Shown here piece after piece: positions 23,728 through 32,900 of a DNA stretch of 40,511 nt. How positions within the stretch are numbered: the stretch's first letter is position 1; each line of letters begins with the position of its first letter. Origin of the DNA: Planctomycetota bacterium (GTDB lineage: Bacteria; Planctomycetota; Planctomycetia; Pirellulales; Pirellulaceae); assembly GCA_029259935.1 (NCBI GenBank), contig JAJDEH010000206.1, forward strand, positions 1 through 40,511, written 5' to 3'. The translations under genes were made by a program, and so were the position numbers. The notes below the pieces were generated by a model. It worked only from the letters and a program-made list of their open reading frames with translations. It was not told the DNA's origin and ran no database searches.

Positions 23728-26700
23728 ATGAAGCGGCAAGAAGATTCCGGCGAAGAGCGAACCAGACTCGACCGGCCGTCCAGCGCGCAAGTCGACGAAG
23801 TATGTGATCGCTTTGAAGCGGCCTGGGGGGCGGGCGAGCAGCCGCGTCTGGAGAACTATTTCGAGGAACTCCAGGAATCCCAGCGGTTGCGCCTGCTTGA
23901 GCAACTTCTATCCGCTGAATGGGATCTTCGCCGCGGTGCAGGCGGGTCGGTCGACGTCGCCGAATACCTACGACGATTTCCTGATCATCGCGAGGTCGTG
24001 CAATCGGTTTTTGATCGCTGGCAGGCAGAATCCGCGCTCGGCGAAACGGTCCACCAAGGCACCGCTGACACATCCTTCTCGGAGACTCATCCGGAGATTC
24101 CCGGATACGAGATTCTACGCGTGCTGGGGCGCGGCGGAATGGGGGTTGTGTACCAGGCCCGTGATCTGCGGCTCAAGCGGCTTGTCGCCTTGAAAATGAT
24201 TCTGTCGGGCAATTATGCCAGCTCCCAAGAACATGCCCGTTTTCGTAGCGAGGCCGAAGCGGTTGCTTCGTTTCGCCATGCCAATATTGTGCAAGTGTAC
24301 GAGGTCGGAACGCATGAGAGCCGTCCCTTCATGGCCTTGGAATTTGTCACCGGGGGCAGCCTGGCCGAGCGATTGAAAAAGGGCCGGCTGACGAGCGAGG
24401 CGGCCGCGGAAATGGTGGAGCAGATTGCCGACGGCATGAACGCCGCGCATCAATTGGGGATCGTGCATCGTGATCTCAAGCCCGCGAATATATTGCTCGA
24501 TGGCGACGGCACTCCGAAGATCACCGACTTCGGGCTGGCCAAGAGCGTCGAAAGTGACAGCGGTCTCACGCACACTGGCGTTCTGCTGGGTACGCCTTCG
24601 TACATGGCGCCCGAGCAAGCGCGAGGTGAAGGCAAGCGAGTCGGCCCTGCAGCCGACGTCTACTCGTTGGGTGCCACGTTGTACGAATGCTTGACGGGCC
24701 GTCCTCCGTTCCGTGGCGATGGCCCGACGGAAACCGTGATGCAAGTGCTTGAGCGGGAACCGGTCGCGCCGCGGAATCTTGCGCCGCGGACGCCCAGGGA
24801 TCTGGAGACGATCTGCCTGAAGTGTCTGGAGAAGTCGCCGTCGAAACGGTATTCCAGTGCCGCCGCGCTGACCGACGATCTTCGCGCGTGGCGGCTTGGC
24901 GAGCCGATCGCCGCGCGGCCCATCGGACAAGTCGAGCGGACCCTTAAGTGGTGCCGCCGCCGCCCTGCCCTGGCGGCTTTGGTTGTCGTCAGCACTCTGG
25001 CGGCCATCTCGTTGCTGACGGGAGGTGCCTACTTCACCGCGCAGCTCAGGAAGGAAAGAGACGAAGCCGTCATCTTGAAAGACGAGGCTGTCGCTTTGAA
25101 AGAAAAGGCCGAACTTAAAGAAGAAGAAGCGAGCCGCGAGGCACAAAGAGCGCAAGAGGCATCGAAGTTCCTGGTGGGGTTATTCGAGGATACGGACGTT
25201 TTCGGGCTGGCGGGGCGATCATTTGGAGTACTCCCGGAGCAAGAAACATCGGCGCGAGAGATCTTGGCCCGGGGGGCCAAACAGTTGGCCTCCGGCAAGA
25301 CACTCGCCGATCATCCGGAAGCGCGCGCCGAGTTGTTGGACACCGTGGCCGATGCGCTGCTAAGCCGCGGAGATGTCGATGCTGCCGAACCGCTGGTTTT
25401 GGAATCGCTGAAAATTCGGGAAGAGTCCACGACCGCCAGTGACGCCGACCTTGCCACGAGCCTCCACAATTTGGGACTTCTATTGACGCTTCGTGGCAAA
25501 CGTGACGAAGCCGTGCCCAACTTCCTACGAGCCATGCAATTGCGAATCGCAGCGCACGGTGAGGAGCATTCGTTGACGCTCAAGACGAGAGTGATGATCG
25601 GCATTGCCGACGGATTGAACGGCCGGCACGAGGAAGAGCAGTCGCATCTCCTCAAGGTTGTGGACGTCCGCCGCCGCGAGTTGGCGATCGCGCGGGAACA
25701 GAATCCTGACGACGTGCCTGCCCGCAGCGAAGCCCTCGCTGGCCCGCTAACGTTCTTGGTCGGCAGTTATATGCACTTGGGTGATTCTTCCGAAGAAGCT
25801 ATCGCAGCAGTTGCCGAACTGCGGACAGTGCTGGGCACGATGCCGAGTCAGGACAAAGCCGCCGTCATCAGACATTACATTGATGGCGTTGTGCTCACGA
25901 AGGTGCAGTTCACTCGACCGTCCGCCGATCGCGAGTTTGCCAAGGCGGTCGAGCAGGCGGAGAGCGTTATCGGACCCAAGCACTACCTGCTGGCCGTCAT
26001 GTTGCACTCCCAGGCTAAAAACTTATTCGATATGAACCCGCCGCGTTACGAAGACGCGGAAGTCATCCAAAAAAGGGCTGTCGAGATTCTTGATCACTAC
26101 TTTCCAACTGGCTCGCCGTATCATTCGAATACACTCTACCAACTGGCCCGCATGACCGTCCGCGGCAGAGGCGCGGCGGCGCGAATGCAAGCCCTTGAGT
26201 CAATCGATGATCCAGACAAGTATGAACAGTGGATGGCAACGCATCGGGACTGCGTAAACGCGGCGGAAACGCTCATCCGTCGGTCATTTGAACTGGAGGA
26301 ACGATTCGACAATCAGGATTTGCGATACGCCCAATTCGCGTGGTTTCTTGGCCACCTGTTGTCGCGGCTGAAAGATCCGCCGGAGCTTGACGAAGCTACG
26401 AAGTACATTCGCCTCGCCTGGGAGAAACGCGGTGCTTATCATGGTTTCGACCATGACCACACCACGGCCCAACTGGCAAAATTGCTGCACATATTGTCGG
26501 TGCGCGGGCGAATTGACGAGCTGCAATCGGCCTTTGAACAACACTTGAGCAAGACAACCGATGCTCGCAAATGGAACGACGATGGGCGCGGGTACCTCGC
26601 CGAAACATCTCGGAGCCTGATCGAGGCAGAGGAATTCGATTTGGTCCTGCGATTGCTTGAAGAGGCTGTCGAAGGCGGATTCGATTTGACGAAGTGGCAA

Positions 26701-26775
26701 GACGACCCGTCGCTTGCGAAGCTGAAATCACGAAAAGAGTTCCAGCAATTGCTGGAACAAGCGTCATCTGACTGA
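23728..26775 (+). CDS. Transmembrane Ser/Thr protein kinase with a TPR-type extracytoplasmic region
   Basis: A 1015-residue protein. Residues 1-115 form an N-terminal helical region (VDEVCDRFEAAW...LENYF) seen before many planctomycete kinases. The kinase domain spans about 125-390: glycine loop GRGGMGVVY (134-142), K156, catalytic HRDLKPANILL with D249, DFG with D267, then APE. A transmembrane helix lies at about 412-438, followed by a charged coiled coil and then about 500 residues of TPR-like helical repeats (LATSLHNLGLLL..GKRDEAVPNFLRAM), which would be outside the cytoplasm. The start at 23728 follows AAGGGA. It is divergent from the CobN-like operon. The signal sensed is unknown; no sigma factor gene is adjacent. 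Confidence 0.93.
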   Translation: MKRQEDSGEERTRLDRPSSAQVDEVCDRFEAAWGAGEQPRLENYFEELQESQRLRLLEQLLSAEWDLRRGAGGSVDVAEYLRRFPDHREVVQSVFDRWQAESALGETVHQGTADTSFSETHPEIPGYEILRVLGRGGMGVVYQARDLRLKRLVALKMILSGNYASSQEHARFRSEAEAVASFRHANIVQVYEVGTHESRPFMALEFVTGGSLAERLKKGRLTSEAAAEMVEQIADGMNAAHQLGIVHRDLKPANILLDGDGTPKITDFGLAKSVESDSGLTHTGVLLGTPSYMAPEQARGEGKRVGPAADVYSLGATLYECLTGRPPFRGDGPTETVMQVLEREPVAPRNLAPRTPRDLETICLKCLEKSPSKRYSSAAALTDDLRAWRLGEPIAARPIGQVERTLKWCRRRPALAALVVVSTLAAISLLTGGAYFTAQLRKERDEAVILKDEAVALKEKAELKEEEASREAQRAQEASKFLVGLFEDTDVFGLAGRSFGVLPEQETSAREILARGAKQLASGKTLADHPEARAELLDTVADALLSRGDVDAAEPLVLESLKIREESTTASDADLATSLHNLGLLLTLRGKRDEAVPNFLRAMQLRIAAHGEEHSLTLKTRVMIGIADGLNGRHEEEQSHLLKVVDVRRRELAIAREQNPDDVPARSEALAGPLTFLVGSYMHLGDSSEEAIAAVAELRTVLGTMPSQDKAAVIRHYIDGVVLTKVQFTRPSADREFAKAVEQAESVIGPKHYLLAVMLHSQAKNLFDMNPPRYEDAEVIQKRAVEILDHYFPTGSPYHSNTLYQLARMTVRGRGAAARMQALESIDDPDKYEQWMATHRDCVNAAETLIRRSFELEERFDNQDLRYAQFAWFLGHLLSRLKDPPELDEATKYIRLAWEKRGAYHGFDHDHTTAQLAKLLHILSVRGRIDELQSAFEQHLSKTTDARKWNDDGRGYLAETSRSLIEAEEFDLVLRLLEEAVEGGFDLTKWQDDPSLAKLKSRKEFQQLLEQASSD

Positions 26776-26809
26776 CAGCGTGTTCAAAGTGTAGCGGTAG
26801 AGTGCTTTG

Positions 26810-28495
26810 CTACCTGTCCTTACTCTCAGATGAGTGTTCGAGATACTTCTCGGCGATCAATTCGCCCAGCTTGATGATTCCGGCGGTGTCGATGACCAGC
26901 TTTTTCTCTTGCTTGGGAAGGTCGAATGCCTGGATGTGAATCAGATGTTTGTCGGCGATGGCGACTTTCTCTAGTTCCGCGGTGACATCGATCGCGTTGA
27001 CTCGCTTGTCATCGGTCGGCGGCTGCTGACTGACGAACCACTTCAACTCTGGCAATGCCAAATCAAGCCGACTTTGCTCGACGGTCGATCGCAGCCACTC
27101 GGGAGCCTGCTTTCTGTACGGCGGCATCGACATGTCGTTCTCGCCGACGTGATAAAAAATGCCCGCCAGTTCCACGTCATGGCCTCGGCCCCGCAGTTCT
27201 TGCATCGATTGTTTGACAAAGGCAATGAACCGCGGGTAGATGTGGCGAGTTTTGGCCAGGCTTCCCGCCGGAGTCCAGTCGTTCATTTGCGAACCGCTGT
27301 GCGTGAACTTGGCGATGGCGATGTTGCCGGAGACCCGCGGCTGCAAAGCGCGTCCGAAACTCAGTTCAGGCCCGAAGGTATCGTAGTAACCGGCGGGTCC
27401 CAGCGGTTCCCAACCCTTCGACTGTTTGTAGCCGCCGCCAAGGCTGTAATTATAGGCGATCTGCCTGTTATCGCTGAGCAATCCTTTATCCAAATCCTTG
27501 GCTTCTTGGATGAAGGCCCGCTCGCCCTCCATGTTGCGATGGCCGGCTAGGACGAACAGCTTGACAGGGGTGCCTTTCTTGTAAGGCCATTCCTTCAGCG
27601 GCCGGGCCATTGTCTTCTCTTTGCCCATGGTCCGTAGATAGGCGTCGGCATAATTCACGCCGTGTTCGAGTTGACCCAGTGTGCCGTAGTGATAATGCAA
27701 ACCCACGCCGCCGCCGATTTCGACGCCGACGTGTGACGTGGGAATATACTCAGCCCGCGCGTCCGCCCCCGCAACTTCCTTCTGCCCCAGGCTGATGGCG
27801 TACATTCGTGGTCGCAGGTCCATCCCCCAAATTGTCTTGGTACATAGTTCACCGATGTAGAACTTCAAGTCAGGAGTCCGCAGGTCACGACGCCAACAAG
27901 CCAAGAAGTTGGCGAGGTTCTTGCCATAGCTGGCCATGTACTCTGGATTGAACATGTCGTTCTCGCCCTGGTGCCACATGAATCCTTCGATGCGGTAGGC
28001 AATCTTTCGCCGATCGAGTTCCGCCAGTGACGACTTGATCAATTCCAGCGCCAACGGATACATCTTAAAACCCTCGGGCTTATCGGGATTCCAGTCGCCG
28101 CCGAGATGCGTACCACCGGCAGCGCACTTGATGATCGCAATCGGCGCGTCAATATTCCGAGCGACGCTACGGGCAAAGCTCAGTTCGGGCCCGACGACGT
28201 TGTTAACTGGCGCAAGGTCGACCCACCCTTCGGAATTTGTCTTGTTCTGCCGCCCAATACTATAGGAGAACATCACGTCGGATTGGGCTTTTTCCAGTCC
28301 GGCAAAAGGCGGAAACCGCTTGATGTCTTTCACATGGGAATCCGAGCCCACCATGTTGGACTGCCCCGCGAAGATGAACACGCGCAGCGTCTTGTCGTCC
28401 TCCGCTTGGGCGACCGCCGCAACGAAAGCAAGGGCGAAGATCAAAAAATGAAACATGCGGCGACCGGCGGCCCAGGCCTTAGGTTGGTGGTTCAC
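26810..28495 (-). CDS. Secreted protein with two sialate O-acetylesterase (SASA/DUF303)-like domains
   Basis: A 561-residue protein with a signal peptide (FHFLIFALAFVAAVAQA). The first SGNH-type domain (about 37-300) has the nucleophile motif FAGQSNM with S46 and a FMWHQGEND segment, both typical of esterases that remove acetyl groups from carbohydrates. The second domain (about 310-545) repeats the layout, but GQSNM has become GHRNM with R320 at the serine position, and HQGEND has become HVGEND (H449). It is probably inactive or substrate-binding. The frame opens at a GTG (28495); the alternative ATG at 28456 would give a shorter signal peptide. It converges with the kinase gene. The substrate may be acetylated polysaccharide. 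Confidence 0.9.
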   Translation of the reverse strand: MNHQPKAWAAGRRMFHFLIFALAFVAAVAQAEDDKTLRVFIFAGQSNMVGSDSHVKDIKRFPPFAGLEKAQSDVMFSYSIGRQNKTNSEGWVDLAPVNNVVGPELSFARSVARNIDAPIAIIKCAAGGTHLGGDWNPDKPEGFKMYPLALELIKSSLAELDRRKIAYRIEGFMWHQGENDMFNPEYMASYGKNLANFLACWRRDLRTPDLKFYIGELCTKTIWGMDLRPRMYAISLGQKEVAGADARAEYIPTSHVGVEIGGGVGLHYHYGTLGQLEHGVNYADAYLRTMGKEKTMARPLKEWPYKKGTPVKLFVLAGHRNMEGERAFIQEAKDLDKGLLSDNRQIAYNYSLGGGYKQSKGWEPLGPAGYYDTFGPELSFGRALQPRVSGNIAIAKFTHSGSQMNDWTPAGSLAKTRHIYPRFIAFVKQSMQELRGRGHDVELAGIFYHVGENDMSMPPYRKQAPEWLRSTVEQSRLDLALPELKWFVSQQPPTDDKRVNAIDVTAELEKVAIADKHLIHIQAFDLPKQEKKLVIDTAGIIKLGELIAEKYLEHSSESKDR

Positions 28496-28715
28496 GTTGA
28501 GTTTCCCAGCGAGGTGTTATCGTGAGTCTTGCGATAAGGATCAATTTACGCCTTACGATTTGCGCCCCCTACCCTACTTTGTTCATCTCTGCTCAGTTAT
28601 CCACGATGTCACGGGCCAAGTCAGTTGGGCGTGGTCCCATGGGCCTTCAGCGTTTACATCGGCATTAGTGTTCGCTGCTACGAAACGAACAACCTGTGGG
28701 GCAGTAATTCCGAAG

Positions 28716-28781
28716 AATAGTCGCTGATCGCTCCGCGATCATGGCGTTTTCGTTCTGTTCGCGGAGCTAACAACGACTATT
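28716..28781. repeat. REPIN-like element, copy C (complete)
   Basis: Inverted ends AATAGTCG and CGACTATT enclose two REP-like arms: GATCGCTCCGCGATC on the left and GTTCGCGGAGCTAAC on the right. Relative to copy B the two stem types are exchanged, so stem bases change in pairs. It overlaps the stop codon of the fumarylacetoacetate-hydrolase-like gene. Confidence 0.75.
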
Positions 28782-29724
28782 CCCCCACGACCTTATTCCT
28801 CAGCACGCCAACTCCTTCCAGTTCGACTTCAATCGTATCACCCGGCTTGATGGCCGAGGTCTTGCCCGGTGTGCCGGAGAAGATCAAGTCGCCTGGCTTC
28901 AAGGTCACGTGCTGGCTGATGAAGCTCACCGTCGATGCCACGTCGTGAATCAGATAGGCCGTGTTTTCTTTCTGTTTTACTTCGCCGTTGAGCCGCAGTG
29001 TCATTTCCAGGTCGTCGTAGTTGACTCCGGAAAGGATGTACGGCCCGCACGGTCCGAAGGTATCGGAGGCCTTGGCCCGCCACCATTGCACGTCGCCTTT
29101 TTGCCAAACTCGGGCGCTGATGTCGTTGCCGCAGGTGACGCCGAATACATAACCCAAAGCGTCTTTCTTGGACACATCCTTGGCCTCTTTCCCGATGACG
29201 ATAACCATTTCGGCCTCGAAGTGAACTTCACCGGCGTCCTTGGGCAGCACGATCTGGCCGCCATTGGCCAACAGCGACGACGGGCTCTTGAAGAAGGGTT
29301 GCGGAGTCTGAAATTTCACGGGAACCTCGCCACTGCGGCGAGTCTCGGTAGTGGTCGCGGTTTCCGAGGCCGTCTGACCGGTTTTTTTATCGTTCTTAAC
29401 CGTGCTGGTCGTCGTAATAATCGTGGTCACCGTGTTCTCGTCGCCCAAGTGGCTCTTGTAATTGCCCGCCATCGCAAAGATTTGCGTGGGAGTCGTCGGC
29501 ACCAGCAACTGAACTTTGCTTAGAGGATATGTCTGGTCCGTCTTGGTCCACTTACCAAACAAATCGCCATCCAACTGGCGCACCGATTTGCCTTCCACGA
29601 TACCGTAAGCAATTGTGCCGCCGACTTGAAACCGGCAATACTTCATCGGCTCGGCGGCGCTGAGCATGGCGAACGACGAGAAGATGAAACCAATCGCAAT
29701 GGCGGAAACGACTTGTCGGATCAT
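28777..29724 (-). CDS. Fumarylacetoacetate hydrolase-family protein with an N-terminal export signal
   Basis: A 315-residue protein. Residues 1 to about 25 look like a signal peptide (VVSAIAIGFIFSSFAMLSA, then AEP). From residue 27 the sequence begins as FAH-family proteins normally begin (MKYCRFQVGGTIAYGIVEG). The C-terminal catalytic region has VHFEAEMVIVIG and CGNDISARVWQ, with acidic residues expected to bind Mg2+ or Mn2+, and FSGTPGKTSAIKPGD near the end. The family cleaves C-C bonds or decarboxylates beta-diketo acids, normally in the cytoplasm. Between NYKSHLG and FQTPQPFF lies an extra Thr/Ser-rich stretch of about 40 residues. AAGGA sits 7 nt before the ATG at 29724, whereas the internal ATG at 29646 has no such site. 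Confidence 0.87.
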   Translation of the reverse strand: MIRQVVSAIAIGFIFSSFAMLSAAEPMKYCRFQVGGTIAYGIVEGKSVRQLDGDLFGKWTKTDQTYPLSKVQLLVPTTPTQIFAMAGNYKSHLGDENTVTTIITTTSTVKNDKKTGQTASETATTTETRRSGEVPVKFQTPQPFFKSPSSLLANGGQIVLPKDAGEVHFEAEMVIVIGKEAKDVSKKDALGYVFGVTCGNDISARVWQKGDVQWWRAKASDTFGPCGPYILSGVNYDDLEMTLRLNGEVKQKENTAYLIHDVASTVSFISQHVTLKPGDLIFSGTPGKTSAIKPGDTIEVELEGVGVLRNKVVGE

Positions 29725-29997
29725 GGCGTGATTCCTTGCTGGAAATGTTGTGAGGCGAAATGTGCCTCCGATCGTAGCCTTCTCAGAGACGACAAGCAAC
29801 TGCTGGCGGTCCAAGCGGTGACTCAATTCGCGGATCGTGGTTTGTCCTGAAAAGATGCGGACATGGGGAGCATGGAAGAGTTCGCCACGCACCCAGCATG
29901 GTAAGCTGTTTTATTGGGTGATTACGAACTACCTGGGTCTTGCGCGAAAGATTGTTTTCCTCGTCAGTTTTCTCGAACTTCTAGGCGGTTAAATGCC

Positions 29998-32900
29998 ATG
30001 AACACGTCACGGAAAGTCTGTTGTGTGATGCTTTGCATCTTTTGGCTGGCCAACGTTGCCGATGCGCAACTGAAGGAGATTCCTCCGACGTTGGAGCCTT
30101 GGAAGGGTTGGGTTCTCTGGGGAGAAGAGAATCCGGATTGCCCGACTCCGTTCAACACGAGTGAACAGCACATCTGCTCTTGGCCGTCTCGGCTGACGTT
30201 GACGGCGGACAACGAGAAAGGCTCCTGGCAGATTCAGGTGCGCGTCTTTGAAGAATCGTGGGTGTCGCTTCCCGGCAACGGTCAGACTTGGCCCTTCAAC
30301 GTGCGCGCGAATGATGAACCGTTCGCCGTCGTCGAGCGGAACGAGGTCCCCTCGGTGCGGTTGGCAGCCGGCTTGCACGATCTTTCCGGAGAATTCCGGT
30401 GGAGCGAGATGCCTCAGCGGATTGCCGTGCCCCGGGAGATCGGCATCTTGTCGTTAGTGGTCGGCGGCGAGGCCGTGCCGATTCCAAACTGGGATTCATC
30501 GGGACATGTTTGGCTGAAACGATTGCGTCTAGAGCCTGCCGAAAAGGATCTGCTGTCGAAGCAAGTCTTTCGTGTGGTGGAGGACGGCATTCCTCTTTGG
30601 TTGCGCACTGAGATCGAGTTGACGGTTTCCGGTCGCAGTCGAGAAGAGCAACTTGGCTGGATCTTGCCCGAGGGTTGGCAGTTGTCGATGGTTGAAAGCC
30701 CGATCCCCGTGGCGGTGGACGAGCAGGGGCGGATGAAGGCGCAGGTTCGCGCCGGGACGTGGAGGATCCAAGTCGGTGCCTTCCGCAACACCGATATCGA
30801 CGAGCTTCGATTTGCGTCCGATGCACAGCCTCTCACCGTTAGGGAACTGGTCGGCTTTCGAGCGAAGCCGGACTTTCGCATCGCGGAATTTGAAGGCGTG
30901 CAGCAGGTCGACGTCAACCAAACGACTTTTCCCGAGAAGTGGCGGGATCTTCCCGTCTTCGCTTGGCAGACCGATTCGCCAGTTCGGCTGGTCGAAAAAA
31001 TGCGGGGGATGGGGCTACAGCGGCCTCAGGGGTTAACCATCAATCGCTATTTCTGGCTGGACGAAGACGGTCAGAATATTACCTATCGCGACCAGTTCAG
31101 CGGGCAAATGCAGCAGATCTGGAGACTGGATGTGACTGGCGACCAGCAGCTTGGCGCGGTCCGCGTCGACGACCAGCCTCAACTGATCACCACCAATCCT
31201 CAAACCGGCGCTCAAGGGGTCGAGCTTCGCAACCGTGGTCTGAACATGGATGCGATCGGCCGAGTGCCTCGCTCGACCAAGCTGTCCGCCACGGGCTGGC
31301 AAACGGATGCCGAATCGCTGCGGTTGACCCTTTCGCTTCCACCAGGTTGGCGGGTCTTCGCTCTGTTCGGGGCGGATCGCGTGGAAGGCGATTGGCTCAC
31401 CGCGTGGTCCTTGTTGGATTTGTTTCTGCTGTTGGTTTTCTCGGTGGCCGTATTTCGCCTGTGGGGAATCCCGGCAGGGCTCGTGGCCCTGGTGGCTTTT
31501 GGGTTGTCGTACCACGAGCCGGGCGCGCCTCGGTATACCTGGCTCTTTTTGCTGATCCCGCTCGCGTTGTTGCGCGTTGTGCGCGAGGGCAATGCCAAAC
31601 GATGCCTGGACGTGTTGAAGTATGGGGCCATGCTGCTGCTGATGCTTAACTTGGTGCCGTTCGTTGCCGGGCAGATTCAGAGTGCGATCTACCCCCAGTT
31701 GGAAACTCAAGGTGTCCCCTACCGGGCCAGGGACATGTTTGAGGTGTTGGAGCCCAACTACCCAATCGCGCAGAACGGCGCCATTGTACAAGAGCGTCAG
31801 GGCCAAAGGCCATCGATGGGAATCCTGAGTCGTATTGAGAGAAGTAGAAGACGTAGTATGAGCAATAACACGAACCTATATCTTGATCCCAAAGCAAAAG
31901 TCCAAACGGGCCCCGCCGAACCTGAGTGGCGTTGGAACCAGGTTCATTGCTATTGGAGCGGACCTGTTTCGAAGGATCAAATGATCACGCCGGTGCTCAT
32001 CTCGCGCCCCGTTCATCAAGGCCTAACCGTCTTAAGACTCGCGCTGCTGTTCGTACTTGCCGCGATTATCTTTGGCGTCCGCACGATTCGCATCCCATTT
32101 TTGCGACGTACCACCGGAGCTGCCGTGATACTCGCCGTGTCGCTATCGACTAGCGCGGTCACGGCCCAGATTCCTGATCAGGAGATGTTGAACAAGTTGC
32201 GCGAGCGCTTATTGGAACCGTCGGACGCTTATCCTCGCGCCGCTGAAATCTCGTCGGTCGATTTGACGTTGAACGAAGGGCGGATCGTCATGCGGGCCGA
32301 GGTTCACGCCGCGATCGACGTCGCCGTCCCCCTGCCGGGCCGCTTACCAAATTGGTCTCCCTTGTCAGTCAAAATTGATGATCAAGACGACGCGGTCGTT
32401 TGCCGCCGCGACGACGGCTACTTGTGGGTGACGGTCCCGCAAGGCGTGCATCAGATCGCCGTCGAGGGTTGGCTGGCCGGCGGCACCGAGTGGGAATGGA
32501 GCTTTCTGTTGACGCCGCGCCGCGTCTCGATTGACGCGCCGGGATGGAATGTCACCGGCGTACGCCCCAACGGAATGCCGGAGGACCAGGTTTTTTTCGC
32601 GCGGCGGCAGCAACCTACCGAAGGTGGGGCGACCTATGGGCAAAAGAACTTTCGGGCCGTTGCCGCCGTCGACCGGCATCTAGAGGTGGGGCTTGATTGG
32701 AAATTACACAACACCGTCAGGCGGCTCTCGTCAGCCGGCAAGGCCGTCTCTTTGAAGGTCCCCTTGCTGCCCGGCGAAAGCGTGCTGACGTCGAATGTCG
32801 TCCTGGACGGCGGCGCGATCGAAGTTAATCTCGCGGCCAATCAGGCGGACTTCACATGGGAAAGCGAGATTCAATCCGTGGAAGAGATTCAACTGAACGC

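Noticed and set aside
23416..23904. N-terminal extension of the CobN-like frame by 163 codons
   Set aside because: The added residues lack homology and precede a proper signal peptide with its own ribosome-binding site; they also overlap the divergent kinase gene.
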